Below are positions 6,840-14,436 of a stretch of 64,000 nt of DNA, piece by piece. The first letter of the stretch is position 1. Each line of letters begins with the position of its first letter. A model generated the notes under the pieces. It was not told the DNA's origin and searched no databases. It saw only the letters and a list, made by a program, of their open reading frames with translations. The DNA is taken from positions 1-64,000 of IMG/VR virus record IMGVR_UViG_3300038366_000033; one strand, written 5' to 3'. A program made the position numbers and the translations under genes. The stretch is from a virus.

Positions 6840-7054
6840 GATACGCAATCTGGAATACCCATCAGGGCAAGTTTCTTGGTCCTATGGACCACTCGACTCC
6901 CGACACATTCACCGATAAGGAGAATCTATTCGAGTTCTTTCAGGATCAGGTCGATACCCATGACCTAGACGATATCGCGCACCTCAGAGTGGTCAGGGTC
7001 GAGATCGCGGACGACGTGGACGAGGAGGCCGCGGAGGTGGTCCAAGTTGAGTAA
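6836..7054 (+). CDS. Acidic protein of unknown function
   Basis: 72 aa beginning MRYAIWNTHQGKFLGP, coupled by ATGA overlap. The C-terminus is extremely acidic. Its GGAGGTGG near the end serves the next gene. Confidence 0.6.
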   Translation: MRYAIWNTHQGKFLGPMDHSTPDTFTDKENLFEFFQDQVDTHDLDDIAHLRVVRVEIADDVDEEAAEVVQVE

Positions 7055-7199
7055 ACATCCCATCATCGAGAACATGGACTCACAGGTCGACTCAGCTTAT
7101 TCTCACACCTGTAAGTTCTGCCAGGAGGAGTTTAACTCCGAGAGGATGTTCAGGCTTCATCAGAAGAGGGAGCATGACGAGAATCTCCCCTTCATTTAG
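7047..7199 (+). CDS. Single C2H2 zinc-finger protein
   Basis: 50 aa from a TTG start 6 nt after GGAGGTGG (7033-7040). The finger is CKFCQEEF plus FRLHQKREH with C-x2-C-x12-H-x4-H spacing. Overlaps the previous gene by 8 bases. Confidence 0.65.
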   Translation: MSKHPIIENMDSQVDSAYSHTCKFCQEEFNSERMFRLHQKREHDENLPFI

Positions 7200-7256
7200 T
7201 TTTTCTCCTTCTTATACATTCTTTTATAAGGTTTACCTTCTATAAGTATAATACCG
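7200..7256 (+). promoter_or_regulatory. Terminator T-tract and leaderless cassette promoter
   Basis: T-tract 7200-7213, TATA box TTATAAGG 7224-7231 ending 26 nt before the ATG at 7257; proximal TATAATACCG. Confidence 0.85.
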
Positions 7257-7409
7257 ATGGTTGCTATACCAGAAGATATGCTTCCCGAAGGCTTCTCCAA
7301 TCACATGGGGATGCCGATGTGCCCTTGCGGTAACATAACGGAAGTGGACGGAGAATTTCCATGCGAACACGAAAACCCAGTAAAGAAACTACTAGCAGGT
7401 GCTATATAA
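7257..7409 (+). CDS. Small zinc-binding protein
   Basis: 50 aa with CPCGN, then a CEHE site, i.e. three cysteines and a histidine in suitable spacing. Start set by the cassette promoter; the stop overlaps the next ATG by one base. Confidence 0.6.
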   Translation: MVAIPEDMLPEGFSNHMGMPMCPCGNITEVDGEFPCEHENPVKKLLAGAI

Positions 7410-7540
7410 TGAGACCTATAGATGAAGCGATGGAAGAAGCGGCAGAACATCTAGGTGAGGCTGCCGACTGCCTTCAGGACGCAGGAGATACTCAGGCACT
7501 AATCAAGGTCGAGGAAGTACTCGCGGAGGTGGAACCATGA
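7409..7540 (+). CDS. 43-residue acidic helical protein
   Basis: MRPIDEAMEEAAEHLGEAAD and a similar tail, predicted to be one long helix or coiled coil. Coupled at both ends by overlaps. Confidence 0.55.
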   Translation: MRPIDEAMEEAAEHLGEAADCLQDAGDTQALIKVEEVLAEVEP

Positions 7541-7896
7541 GTGGATGGAAGACCGCACGATTCCACGTCGGGGACGACGTAGATGGCAAAATCGAGAGCT
7601 ACTGTGAAGCTAACGAGTACGCTAGTAAACGTGGACTCAACGGAATAGTCATCCGAGGATACGACGCCAAGATTAAAGAAGCGGTCAGGAAGATTATTCC
7701 AGGCGAGGAAGGTAAAGTACTTATCGTCGAGGCGAACGATACCTCCGACTCTGGAGATGCTTTCCTGTATGAGATCACCGAGGACTACGAGCTTGAACAC
7801 GTCGAGACCAAGCGAGGCTACGAGGGGGCGCGAGGTTACGACGCTATAGGCTACATGAGGGACGAGTACGACGTGGACGCGCCTGCTGGTCCATAA
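7537..7896 (+). CDS. Acidic protein of unknown function
   Basis: 119 aa, ATGA-coupled, preceded by GGAGGTGG at 7523-7530. The C-terminus has a Gly/Tyr repeat (GYEGARGYDAIGY). No family recognised. Confidence 0.6.
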   Translation: MSGWKTARFHVGDDVDGKIESYCEANEYASKRGLNGIVIRGYDAKIKEAVRKIIPGEEGKVLIVEANDTSDSGDAFLYEITEDYELEHVETKRGYEGARGYDAIGYMRDEYDVDAPAGP

Positions 7897-7953
7897 CCTT
7901 TTTTCTTCTTATACACATACTTATAAGTCTTGTTCTGTATAAATATAATACCG
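7897..7953 (+). promoter_or_regulatory. Terminator T-tract and leaderless cassette promoter
   Basis: T-tract 7899-7910, TATA box TTATAAGT 7921-7928 ending 26 nt before the ATG at 7954; proximal TATAATACCG. Confidence 0.85.
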
Positions 7954-8505
7954 ATGTTACAGACGAAAAAAATTGAAGTACCAGACCTAGTACTCAACCA
8001 CGAGGAAAAGGACGTAACCGTAAAACTCTACAGAGAACAGGATCCCGAGGACCCACTATGTTGGCCGTCCCTAGTTACACTGGACCTAGACCATTCACGT
8101 TATGACCTAGGAGACCGTAATATCGAGAAGGAAGGTAAGACAGTCATGAAGGCTATGCCAGTGTACCTGTACGACCATTCAGGTATAACTATCAGTACTG
8201 AGCCTTTCCAGTCACGTTGGGACTCCTCCAAGATTGGAACAGCCTATGTCTTCGAGGAGGACGTCGAGGACCGAGGTGTCAAGGAAGAGCACCGTACCAA
8301 GGAACGTGCGAAGCAATGGATCGAGGACCGCGTCGAACAGTACGATAACTACCTTCGAGGTGAGATATACAGATTCGAGCTATACGAGGATGGAGAACGG
8401 ACAGACTCCTGTGGTGGCTTTCATGACTGTGGATACATGGGACGTAACGAGATCCTATGGGACCACATAGGCTATGAGAGAGAGGACTTCGAGGTGATTG
8501 ATTAA
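7954..8505 (+). CDS. Conserved phage/plasmid protein of unknown function
   Basis: 183 aa. The core PVYLYDHSGITISTEPFQ plus RWDSSKIGTAYV, and the later EQYDNYLRGEIY and DSCGGFHDCGY, resemble a family common in bacterial and archaeal viruses (remembered, not searched); its function is unknown. It uses CGT arginine codons more than its neighbours do, a hint of separate origin. First gene of a three-gene cassette. Confidence 0.7.
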   Translation: MLQTKKIEVPDLVLNHEEKDVTVKLYREQDPEDPLCWPSLVTLDLDHSRYDLGDRNIEKEGKTVMKAMPVYLYDHSGITISTEPFQSRWDSSKIGTAYVFEEDVEDRGVKEEHRTKERAKQWIEDRVEQYDNYLRGEIYRFELYEDGERTDSCGGFHDCGYMGRNEILWDHIGYEREDFEVID

Positions 8506-8654
8506 TGTCTTACCGCGTCCAGTTTACCCAGACCCTCTTGGTTGAAGAGGACTCCGAGGACGAGGCAGTCAGTACTGCAAAGAACGTTCTGTTCGACCAC
8601 TTGGGGCGCAAGGTCCTCAAGGAAGAGGACTTCGAGGTGCTAGGTGAAGAATGA
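8505..8654 (+). CDS. Small acidic protein of unknown function
   Basis: 49 aa, TAATG overlap with the previous gene. The sequence FTQTLLVEEDSEDEAVSTA followed by a short beta end suggests a beta-alpha-beta fold. Confidence 0.55.
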   Translation: MSYRVQFTQTLLVEEDSEDEAVSTAKNVLFDHLGRKVLKEEDFEVLGEE

Positions 8655-8734
8655 GACCGCGTTGCGAGAAGTGTCAGATCCGCTTTCTCCACCACTCCAA
8701 TCTGGTGTATCACTGGAAACAGGAACACCAGTAA
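8651..8734 (+). CDS. 27-residue C2H2 zinc finger
   Basis: The whole protein is one finger: MRPRCEKCQIRF plus VYHWKQEHQ, with C-x2-C-x12-H-x4-H spacing. It starts in an ATGA overlap. The metal-site spacing matches three larger relatives in the window, which supports it as a real gene despite its size. Confidence 0.6.
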   Translation: MRPRCEKCQIRFLHHSNLVYHWKQEHQ

Positions 8735-8780
8735 CTTTCCCTTTCTTTTATAAGATTTCTTATACATAACTATACTACCG
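8735..8780 (+). promoter_or_regulatory. Terminator T-tract and leaderless cassette promoter
   Basis: Pyrimidine tract 8736-8749, TATA box TTATAAGA 8748-8755 ending 26 nt before the ATG at 8781; proximal element TATACTACCG. Confidence 0.8.
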
Positions 8781-9053
8781 ATGACACGATTTATATTGAC
8801 CGCATACGAGCCTGTATATCAACATTCGGAATACAGAGTGACTACGAACCGCGAACCCGAGAAAATTCATTCAGAGGTTGATTCTCACATAGGGTCTCTG
8901 GACGGACAGTTCCACGTACGGGATACCGAGCTACAGATAAGCTACCGCGTCGTGGATTTCCAGGCAGGTCTGGACCTGATAAACGCTCTGAAGGACGACG
9001 TCATAGATAAAGAGCCTGAGGACGTAAGAGATAGTGAGTACGTCGAGGCATAA
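8781..9053 (+). CDS. Protein of unknown function, paralogue of the 14051 product
   Basis: 90 aa. Its N-terminus (ILTAYEPVYQHSEYRV) matches that of the protein encoded at 14051 (VTLKAEEPVYQLSEFN), which identifies the two as relatives. Single-gene cassette. Confidence 0.65.
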   Translation: MTRFILTAYEPVYQHSEYRVTTNREPEKIHSEVDSHIGSLDGQFHVRDTELQISYRVVDFQAGLDLINALKDDVIDKEPEDVRDSEYVEA

Positions 9054-9113
9054 TCTCTTTTTTCTTTCTTATACACACCTTTATAAGATTTCTTACCACT
9101 TACTATAATACCG
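9054..9113 (+). promoter_or_regulatory. Terminator T-tract and leaderless cassette promoter
   Basis: T-tract 9055-9071, TATA box TTATAAGA 9081-9088 ending 26 nt before the ATG at 9114; proximal TATAATACCG. Confidence 0.85.
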
Positions 9114-9500
9114 ATGACAGAATTACGAGAACAGGTTGTATTTGGACGGTCAATCGACTGGGAAGAAGAATCAGTCGGTGGAGTCGTACGCTTCAAAGAT
9201 TTAAAAACTGAGGATGCAAAACGTCTGATGAAAGCCGGAGAGATTGACCCGGAAGGTCGACAGAACAACTCACCGATGGCGAGTGAGTTTATCAAGTTCA
9301 TGGACTCTGTTGACGACCACGATATTCGTGCGATAGGGTATATGGTCGCACCGGACAGGAGCGATTCCAGGATTACGATCGAGGGCTTGAGAGTCGATGA
9401 GTCAATATCCAGAGATCTGATGCTCAGGTTTACCAACAAGTTCAGAATGGCTGATGAGTTCACGGTAGAGGAAGACTACCTGAGGTGCTGGTATGACTGA
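9114..9500 (+). CDS. Conserved hypothetical protein
   Basis: 128 aa. The pattern DPEGRQNNSPMASEFIKF, then IGYMVAPDRSDSRITIEGL, and a RCWYD end resemble a small family in phages and prokaryotes (remembered, not searched), of unknown function. Confidence 0.65.
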   Translation: MTELREQVVFGRSIDWEEESVGGVVRFKDLKTEDAKRLMKAGEIDPEGRQNNSPMASEFIKFMDSVDDHDIRAIGYMVAPDRSDSRITIEGLRVDESISRDLMLRFTNKFRMADEFTVEEDYLRCWYD

Positions 9501-9630
9501 GGTATACTGGGTGAAATCCCCGGATCTGCCTGAGAATACTATCAGGTCTTACACTGCCGACGACATAGAGCACCTAGAAGATAAGCTCAGGGACGACGGG
9601 CTCGACTGTTACGACCTAGTACATCAGTAA
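9493..9630 (+). CDS. 45-residue acidic protein
   Basis: Overlaps the previous gene by 8 bases. MTEVYWVKSPDLPENTIRSY then a charged helix; unknown function. Confidence 0.55.
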   Translation: MTEVYWVKSPDLPENTIRSYTADDIEHLEDKLRDDGLDCYDLVHQ

Positions 9631-9690
9631 TTCCTTTCTTCTTTCTTATACACATAGTTATAAGGTTTTCTGGCTATAAATATAATACCG
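9631..9690 (+). promoter_or_regulatory. Terminator T-tract and leaderless cassette promoter
   Basis: T-tract 9631-9647, TATA box TTATAAGG 9658-9665 ending 26 nt before the ATG at 9691; proximal TATAATACCG. Confidence 0.85.
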
Positions 9691-9948
9691 ATGAGCTATT
9701 TTGACCTAACACCGGATACGTACACACCAAAAGAACTTGCAGACGAAATCAACATAAACGTCGACGAGGACCGGGGGAGATATGATACACTCACCAGTAT
9801 AGTAATCGCTCTTGAAGACGTACAGTACCTGAGCGGAGACGACGATGTTAAGTGGGAGGTGATAGCCAGACTTACCGAGGCACTTAACGACCTTGAACCG
9901 GATATGGACGTGGAGGTAACAGACCGGAAAGTCAAGGTCTACCACTGA
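9691..9948 (+). CDS. Acidic protein of unknown function
   Basis: 85 aa. The segment YTPKELADEININVDEDRG resembles a short helix-turn-helix start, but the rest does not support a DNA-binding call. Single-gene cassette. Confidence 0.6.
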   Translation: MSYFDLTPDTYTPKELADEININVDEDRGRYDTLTSIVIALEDVQYLSGDDDVKWEVIARLTEALNDLEPDMDVEVTDRKVKVYH

Positions 9949-10003
9949 TTTTTTCTTCTTATACACATGTTTATAAGTCTTGGGTTCTATAAGTATAATA
10001 CCG
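9949..10003 (+). promoter_or_regulatory. Terminator T-tract and leaderless cassette promoter
   Basis: T-tract 9949-9960, TATA box TTATAAGT 9971-9978 ending 26 nt before the ATG at 10004; proximal TATAATACCG. Confidence 0.85.
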
Positions 10004-10462
10004 ATGGAAGAACTACAACGAGATCTAGCGGAGAAGTTAACTCTGTTTATGGAGGAAAATCAGCAATTTCACATCTCTAGGGAGTACACATCCGACGACG
10101 GCCTGACCCTGCAGGTACTTGTAGACTTTGGCATTGAGGACCGGGACGATGGTATGGCTTACCCTGCTGACGTGTTCGCGCGGTTCCAGGATAACATGGA
10201 GTACCTGCACGATCAGGGGATCCTTGAGGAAGGAGACAGGATAGAGGATATAAACAACGATGAGCTGAGAGATCTAATAGGAAATCACGAGCTCTTTACG
10301 GAGTTGAGGTCCGACCTGATTCGTGCGGTCAGACAGGTATTTGATATACCTAGGTCCACTAAGTTGGGTGTTCCGGCCCAGATGTCAGACGTCGATATAG
10401 ACGGACGCGTTGACATACACTACGGAATATGGAATACAAGGGACGGGGTCGAGAGCCCCTGA
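10004..10462 (+). CDS. Acidic protein of unknown function
   Basis: 152 aa starting MEELQRDLAEKL. Mostly helical and acidic, ending HYGIWNTRDGVESP. The IWNT motif also occurs near the start of the 6836 product. No family recognised. Confidence 0.65.
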   Translation: MEELQRDLAEKLTLFMEENQQFHISREYTSDDGLTLQVLVDFGIEDRDDGMAYPADVFARFQDNMEYLHDQGILEEGDRIEDINNDELRDLIGNHELFTELRSDLIRAVRQVFDIPRSTKLGVPAQMSDVDIDGRVDIHYGIWNTRDGVESP

Positions 10463-10515
10463 TTTTCTTCTTATCAATTCATTTATAAGGTTTCTTATAC
10501 ATAACTATAATACCG
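10463..10515 (+). promoter_or_regulatory. Terminator T-tract and leaderless cassette promoter
   Basis: T-tract 10463-10472, TATA box TTATAAGG 10483-10490 ending 26 nt before the ATG at 10516; proximal TATAATACCG. Confidence 0.85.
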
Positions 10516-11091
10516 ATGGGACAGTACTATACGATAGCTAACCTTGACGCGAAAGAGTACGTAAAACCTAGAAAACTTGGATCAGGACTTAAGCTCTGGG
10601 AGATCAGTATGACAAATGTTCCTCAGATCCTGCCTTACCTACTGAGAGAGACAGATAGTTCAGGTGGTGGCGACCCGAGAGTCAGACTTGAGAGAGACCC
10701 CGACATGGATGTAGAAGAACAGCTTGAGATCGAGAGACGGCGCACAGCAGAAGTTTACTCCATGATGGGTAACTGGGCAGGAGATAGAGTTGTGTTCCTA
10801 GGCGATTATACAGAAAGGGAATCTGAGGAATACGGGAACCTATACCAAGAGGTCCAGCAGAGCGAGGAATGGACGGACGTTTCCCGGACCGTGGCTAAAG
10901 AGGTCGCAGACTTTATCGACCACGAGGACAAGAACCCGGAAGTGCCTAAGGACCCACAGGAGTGCGACCACGAGGATCCTATGATTACCAGATACAGCGA
11001 CGAGGAAACATACGGGGACTTCTACTGTAGGGAATGTCATATGTCAAAAGAGCTAGAGACGGAAGAAGAACTAGGTGAAATCCGCGCCTAA
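10516..11091 (+). CDS. Conserved MGQYY-family protein with zinc-ribbon tail
   Basis: 191 aa. The N-terminus MGQYYTIANLDAKEYVKPR, then GSGLKLWE, and the later NWAGDRVVFLGDY belong to a widespread prokaryotic and phage family of unknown function (remembered, not searched). A C-terminal addition has CDHEDP and CRECH, a likely metal site. Confidence 0.75.
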   Translation: MGQYYTIANLDAKEYVKPRKLGSGLKLWEISMTNVPQILPYLLRETDSSGGGDPRVRLERDPDMDVEEQLEIERRRTAEVYSMMGNWAGDRVVFLGDYTERESEEYGNLYQEVQQSEEWTDVSRTVAKEVADFIDHEDKNPEVPKDPQECDHEDPMITRYSDEETYGDFYCRECHMSKELETEEELGEIRA

Positions 11092-11219
11092 ATTTTTTTT
11101 CTTTCTATTTCTACATATATAAAAGTTGAGTGTTATGTATTTTGATTAGGGATCCGGTGTTAACCGTACGTGTCTTATGTACAAGTATATAAAGGTTGTT
11201 ATACAATACTTCAATACCG
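11092..11219 (+). promoter_or_regulatory. Terminator T-tract and two promoters for the 11220 gene
   Basis: T-tract 11093-11110. A first TATA-like box (ATATATAAAAG) lies near 11125-11135. The second, ATATAAAG 11187-11194, ends 26 nt before the ATG at 11220 and is followed by CAATACCG, so it is the likely start-site promoter. Confidence 0.7.
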
Positions 11220-12017
11220 ATGGAAACACAACAAAAACAGGATGTTCCAGACACAACAGACGTACTGGAATCTATGCTGAAAACCAACACCGGACGTCAC
11301 CCACTCGACTCCGGTTCACACTATGGACGCAACTTTGAAGAAAATCAGAAAATAAAAGATCTAGAAGATGCACCTGTCTCGACCCATGACATCAGGAACT
11401 ACGATGACGAAATAGAATTGATTAGTTATGTATCGACGTATCATTTCCTGAAATACCGCGTCGATTATGATTCTGAAGCCCATGAGCTACAGCAACAGTT
11501 CGAGGACTACTGTGATAATCTGGATGCTCTAGAGGGTGAATCATGGTTAAGCTGCATGGAAATGCTCTTTGGGGGCGCGACCGTCAACACCTACAACCAT
11601 GAGCACATAGTCGATCAGGTCCTGCAGTTCTCTGGTTTCTCACTCGAACACGTGGGGTATGTATCTGATCGAGACCCGAGGCCCGAGGACCATGAGTTCG
11701 TACTCGGTGAACGTATAGTTCAGGCCGTCGAGGATATACATGGAGACTTTGTAGCTCTACAGATACACAATGGGTGCGACGTACGTGGGGGATACACATC
11801 TCCGACCGTATTCCGTGCGACCCATGGACTTGATTACCTGATTATGTCTCCAGGAACCGACGTATCATGTACTGAGTGCGGATGGGTCGCTGCTCAACGT
11901 GATGGCTATCATAAAGAGGGTGCATGGGACGAACTCGAATACCGTGAGGAACCGGATCTGATCTTCCATACGGAATGTGGGTCCGAATGTACGGTAAGGT
12001 CGATGGTACAAATATAG
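11220..12017 (+). CDS. Conserved phage-type protein with NTGRHxLDSG motif
   Basis: 265 aa. The segment LKTNTGRHPLDSGSHYGRNF near residue 23 is a signature of a family found in many phages and plasmids (remembered, not searched), with unknown function. The C-terminal third has CTECGWVA and a later ECGSECTV, forming a probable zinc site. Last gene of the cassette series. Confidence 0.75.
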   Translation: METQQKQDVPDTTDVLESMLKTNTGRHPLDSGSHYGRNFEENQKIKDLEDAPVSTHDIRNYDDEIELISYVSTYHFLKYRVDYDSEAHELQQQFEDYCDNLDALEGESWLSCMEMLFGGATVNTYNHEHIVDQVLQFSGFSLEHVGYVSDRDPRPEDHEFVLGERIVQAVEDIHGDFVALQIHNGCDVRGGYTSPTVFRATHGLDYLIMSPGTDVSCTECGWVAAQRDGYHKEGAWDELEYREEPDLIFHTECGSECTVRSMVQI

Positions 12018-12052
12018 GCACATTCCCTCTTCCATTCTTATTTTGAATACCT

Positions 12053-12102
12053 ATTCGGTGAGACACACACACAACGGTAAAGTTCCCATATTAAATACCT
12101 TT
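12053..12102 (+). promoter_or_regulatory. Conserved 50-bp promoter block, copy A
   Basis: GGTGAGACACACACAC, then AAAGTTCCC, then the TATA box TTAAATAC at 12091-12098. Same order and spacing as copies B, C and D. The only start codon at the expected place (ATG 12118) opens a 4-codon frame, so the product may be a non-coding RNA. Confidence 0.7.
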
Positions 12103-12163
12103 CCGTGGCAGACTGTTATGAGTACTAAGTGAAAAGGCAAATTCAATTGAGATCTGAAGGTCC

Positions 12164-12213
12164 ATTCGGTGAGACACACACACAGTGCCAACTTTCCCAC
12201 TTTATAAACCTAT
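12164..12213 (+). promoter_or_regulatory. Conserved 50-bp promoter block, copy B
   Basis: Same block 111 bp downstream of copy A: GGTGAGACACACACAC, AACTTTCCC and TATA box TTTATAAAC. No reading frame begins at the predicted start; sequence downstream is rich in stop codons. Confidence 0.7.
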
Positions 12214-12465
12214 CAAGCAAGATCTAATTCAATCGAGTAGTAGAATAGAGAGCTAAGGTACCTGAGAATACTAATAAGGCGGCCATTAGTTACCAAAGGG
12301 GTAACTAACTAACGGGGTATACTCGGGGTTAACCGGACCACGCCGTGGACCATACTACAACTATTACTCACGCTCGTTTATAAGTATTAATGTGACTGGA
12401 AAACTGGAAGCAACATGGAGATCATGCGCACCCTTATAAGCTTTAGTATACAATATCTTATTACA

Positions 12466-12651
12466 ATGGAACGAACTACACTTGCGGTCCCTGTCAAGTT
12501 CAGGGAGATGCTCAACGAAAACTACGACGGCGAAAACGATCTAGAACGACTCAAGCTCTGGGCCAATGAATACGAGGTAAGCGAAGAACACGGTGACGTG
12601 CCCGACCAGATGATGATAAAGGTGGAGAACATGATCGAGAAAGAGGCCTAG
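12466..12651 (+). CDS. Small acidic protein, RHH-like N-terminus
   Basis: 61 aa. TTATAAGC at 12434-12441 ends 25 nt before this ATG, so it is preferred to the ATG at 12415. The start MERTTLAVPVKFREMLNE resembles an RHH strand and helix, but the assignment is weak. Confidence 0.6.
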   Translation: MERTTLAVPVKFREMLNENYDGENDLERLKLWANEYEVSEEHGDVPDQMMIKVENMIEKEA

Positions 12652-12653
12652 GG

Positions 12654-12812
12654 ATGAGCTCTCTCTCGGAATATGCCGAGTACGAACACGTTCTTAGTGA
12701 GAAGGACGTCATAGAACTTTACTCAGCCTGTGAGAGGGGCGACATTGAACTGACAGATGAGCTATTGAGAAACCTGCAATTTGAAGCGGAAAAGATCCGA
12801 GAACAGGCATAG
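12654..12812 (+). CDS. 52-residue acidic protein
   Basis: Begins MSSLSEYAEYEHVLSEKD, two bases after the previous stop. Predicted helical; unknown function. Confidence 0.55.
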   Translation: MSSLSEYAEYEHVLSEKDVIELYSACERGDIELTDELLRNLQFEAEKIREQA

Positions 12813-12881
12813 TCCCTCTTACTTCTTTTCAGATCTGAGGACCATAATTCTTTTCAGAGCTTCTATATATACTAAGACACA

Positions 12882-13280
12882 ATGACAGCAGACTACTACG
12901 CGGACGGCAAGAAGATTGTAGTTAAAGCCAAGGATGGAAGAGAGTTTCACAAAGAGGCCACGGTAACAGAGCCAGATAGGAATAAGTACTACAATATTAG
13001 AGTGGGCGGCAAAGATGGCGCGGCCAAGTTCACAGATGTTGCACGATTTAACGAGGAGGAAGAGTTCCTGCTGGATGAGGTAAGATTGATCTATAACGGA
13101 GAGATGGTCGCGCTCAGAAAGGTCGAACCTGTATATGTACAACCATCGGATGATATAGAGATCACATATGAGTTTGAGCTCAAAAGAGACAGGGGAGTAA
13201 TCAAGGCGATGTCTCCGGTTTCCAGTGGAAACAAAGGTTGGATCTCAAGGGTGAAGGGGGGTCTTGGGCGTCTTCTATGA
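12882..13280 (+). CDS. Protein of unknown function
   Basis: 132 aa, leaderless from a TATATAT box at about 12863-12870. Mostly beta with a basic C-terminal end (SRVKGGLGRLL). No family recognised. Confidence 0.65.
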   Translation: MTADYYADGKKIVVKAKDGREFHKEATVTEPDRNKYYNIRVGGKDGAAKFTDVARFNEEEEFLLDEVRLIYNGEMVALRKVEPVYVQPSDDIEITYEFELKRDRGVIKAMSPVSSGNKGWISRVKGGLGRLL

Positions 13281-13641
13281 GCTTTCACTTGAGCGTACTA
13301 TCAGAGAGAGTTCCACATGAAATCAGGGTGAGATCTACTACTCAATCGGTCAATCTAGGGGTTGATTAGTGATCTCAGAGGAAGTTTCTCTTACAAGTTC
13401 GGTCGGTATAGCACACTTTCTGAACGCCTAGGCACACTTTCTGACCACCCGATGTAAAGTACACTTTACGTAATACTTTGTAATATGCCCTCATATGTTC
13501 CTGAGTACTCCCTCTCACTTCTGATACAGACACCTAGAACTTCAGTACTATACAGTAACGACTAATCGAGTATTACAATTTTCACTGGCTCTAAGAATAA
13601 ATACCCTTTATATATTTTACTACCCCTATTATTTGTTACCT
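13281..13641 (+). repeat. Gene-free stretch with direct repeats and a palindrome
   Basis: GCACACTTTCTGA occurs twice (13411-13423, 13432-13444), 21 bp apart, and the ACACTTT core recurs at 13461-13467 inside the palindrome GTAAAGT-AC-ACTTTAC (13454-13469). The right end is AT-rich and carries the TATA box TTTATATA (13608-13615) of the next gene. Iteron-like origin or operator is possible. Confidence 0.5.
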
Positions 13642-13821
13642 ATGACCGACGACGACTCTACTTCATGTCCAAGTTGTGACGCACCAGCACCAAAAGCACA
13701 GATAGAAACTCTAGGCGAGTGTGAGAGATGTCACTATAACTCCGATCAGGAGATCACTTCCGCGAATACAGAAACCAAGAAGACCAGTGACGCTTCTATT
13801 ATCGCCAAGTGGCAGAAGTAA
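13642..13821 (+). CDS. Small zinc-ribbon protein
   Basis: 59 aa with CPSCD and CERCH knuckles. The ATG at 13642 lies 27 nt after the TATA box; TTG 13633 is less likely. The stop TAA overlaps the next ATG. Confidence 0.65.
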   Translation: MTDDDSTSCPSCDAPAPKAQIETLGECERCHYNSDQEITSANTETKKTSDASIIAKWQK

Positions 13822-13997
13822 TGACACGCTGGAATCGACAGTTACGGAAACGCCTTCAGGAGGCGCATGAGGACACCGAGCACCCTGAATTGAAGAAACG
13901 CCTAGAGAGACTTAATGAGGAACTTTCAGAGACACCTCTACTTTCAGACGACGAGTTCGACGAGCTAGAGAAACGGATCAACGGCATAGTTTGTTAA
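13821..13997 (+). CDS. Small helical protein of unknown function
   Basis: 58 aa, TAATG-coupled. A charged amphipathic helix (LKKRLERLNEELSETPLL) suggests a coiled coil or short dimerisation segment. Confidence 0.6.
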   Translation: MTRWNRQLRKRLQEAHEDTEHPELKKRLERLNEELSETPLLSDDEFDELEKRINGIVC

Positions 13998-14050
13998 CGA
14001 CACCATACTTATAAGTTTTCTTACTTAATTAGTACATAGGGTGACAACCT

Positions 14051-14335
14051 ATCGAAGTTACACTAAAGGCTGAAGAACCAGTCTATCAACTTTCAGAATT
14101 TAACTCAAGCATGGAGAGAAAAGCTAAAAGAAACACAACTATGGAAGGTCTCGAACACGCCAATCGTTTTTACTGGATTGAGGCGCATGACGACTCTGAG
14201 GAAGTACTTGTCGTAAGCGACTTTATGGTTGCAGAACAGATTATGTCTAGATTCAACGAGGGCGACTTTGACTCGCTTCAGGAAGCTGCTGACATGACCG
14301 ATAACGCACACATCGAGGAGGATCGCCCATGGTAG
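14051..14335 (+). CDS. Protein of unknown function with probable AUC start
   Basis: 94 aa. GGGTGA at 14039-14044 sits exactly as far from ATC 14051 as the same site sits from the TTG at 6512. No ATG, GTG or TTG is available in frame between the upstream stop (14042-14044) and the conserved region. The first 20 residues match the N-terminus of the 8781 product (EPVYQxSE), so translation must begin upstream of the ATG at 14111. TATA box TTATAAGT at 14009-14016. Confidence 0.6.
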   Translation: MEVTLKAEEPVYQLSEFNSSMERKAKRNTTMEGLEHANRFYWIEAHDDSEEVLVVSDFMVAEQIMSRFNEGDFDSLQEAADMTDNAHIEEDRPW

Positions 14336-14436
14336 TTCATACGTGTGTCGAGTGCGGTAAAATCTATCGTGCCGGAACCGGAGAGTCTGAATGTCCACAC
14401 TGTGAGACCACCCAGCAGGTGACAGATGATGAGTAA
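14329..14436 (+). CDS. 35-residue zinc-ribbon protein
   Basis: CVECGKIY and CPHCE form a textbook zinc ribbon of minimal length. Overlaps the previous gene by 7 bases and the next by 8. Confidence 0.6.
   Translation: MVVHTCVECGKIYRAGTGESECPHCETTQQVTDDE

Larger units (their letters stand above)
12018..12465 (+). other. Gene-free regulatory stretch
   Basis: No convincing protein gene. It holds two copies of a 50-bp promoter-like block (12053-12102, 12164-12213). At 12290-12306 is GTTACC-AAAGG-GGTAAC, and at 12335-12351 a near-palindrome around CCACGCCGTGG. The TATA box of the 12466 gene is at 12434-12441. It may encode short RNAs or hold a replication origin. Confidence 0.5.

Noticed and set aside
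12118-12132. Four-codon leaderless frame MSTK after promoter block A
   Set aside because: Too short to distinguish from chance.
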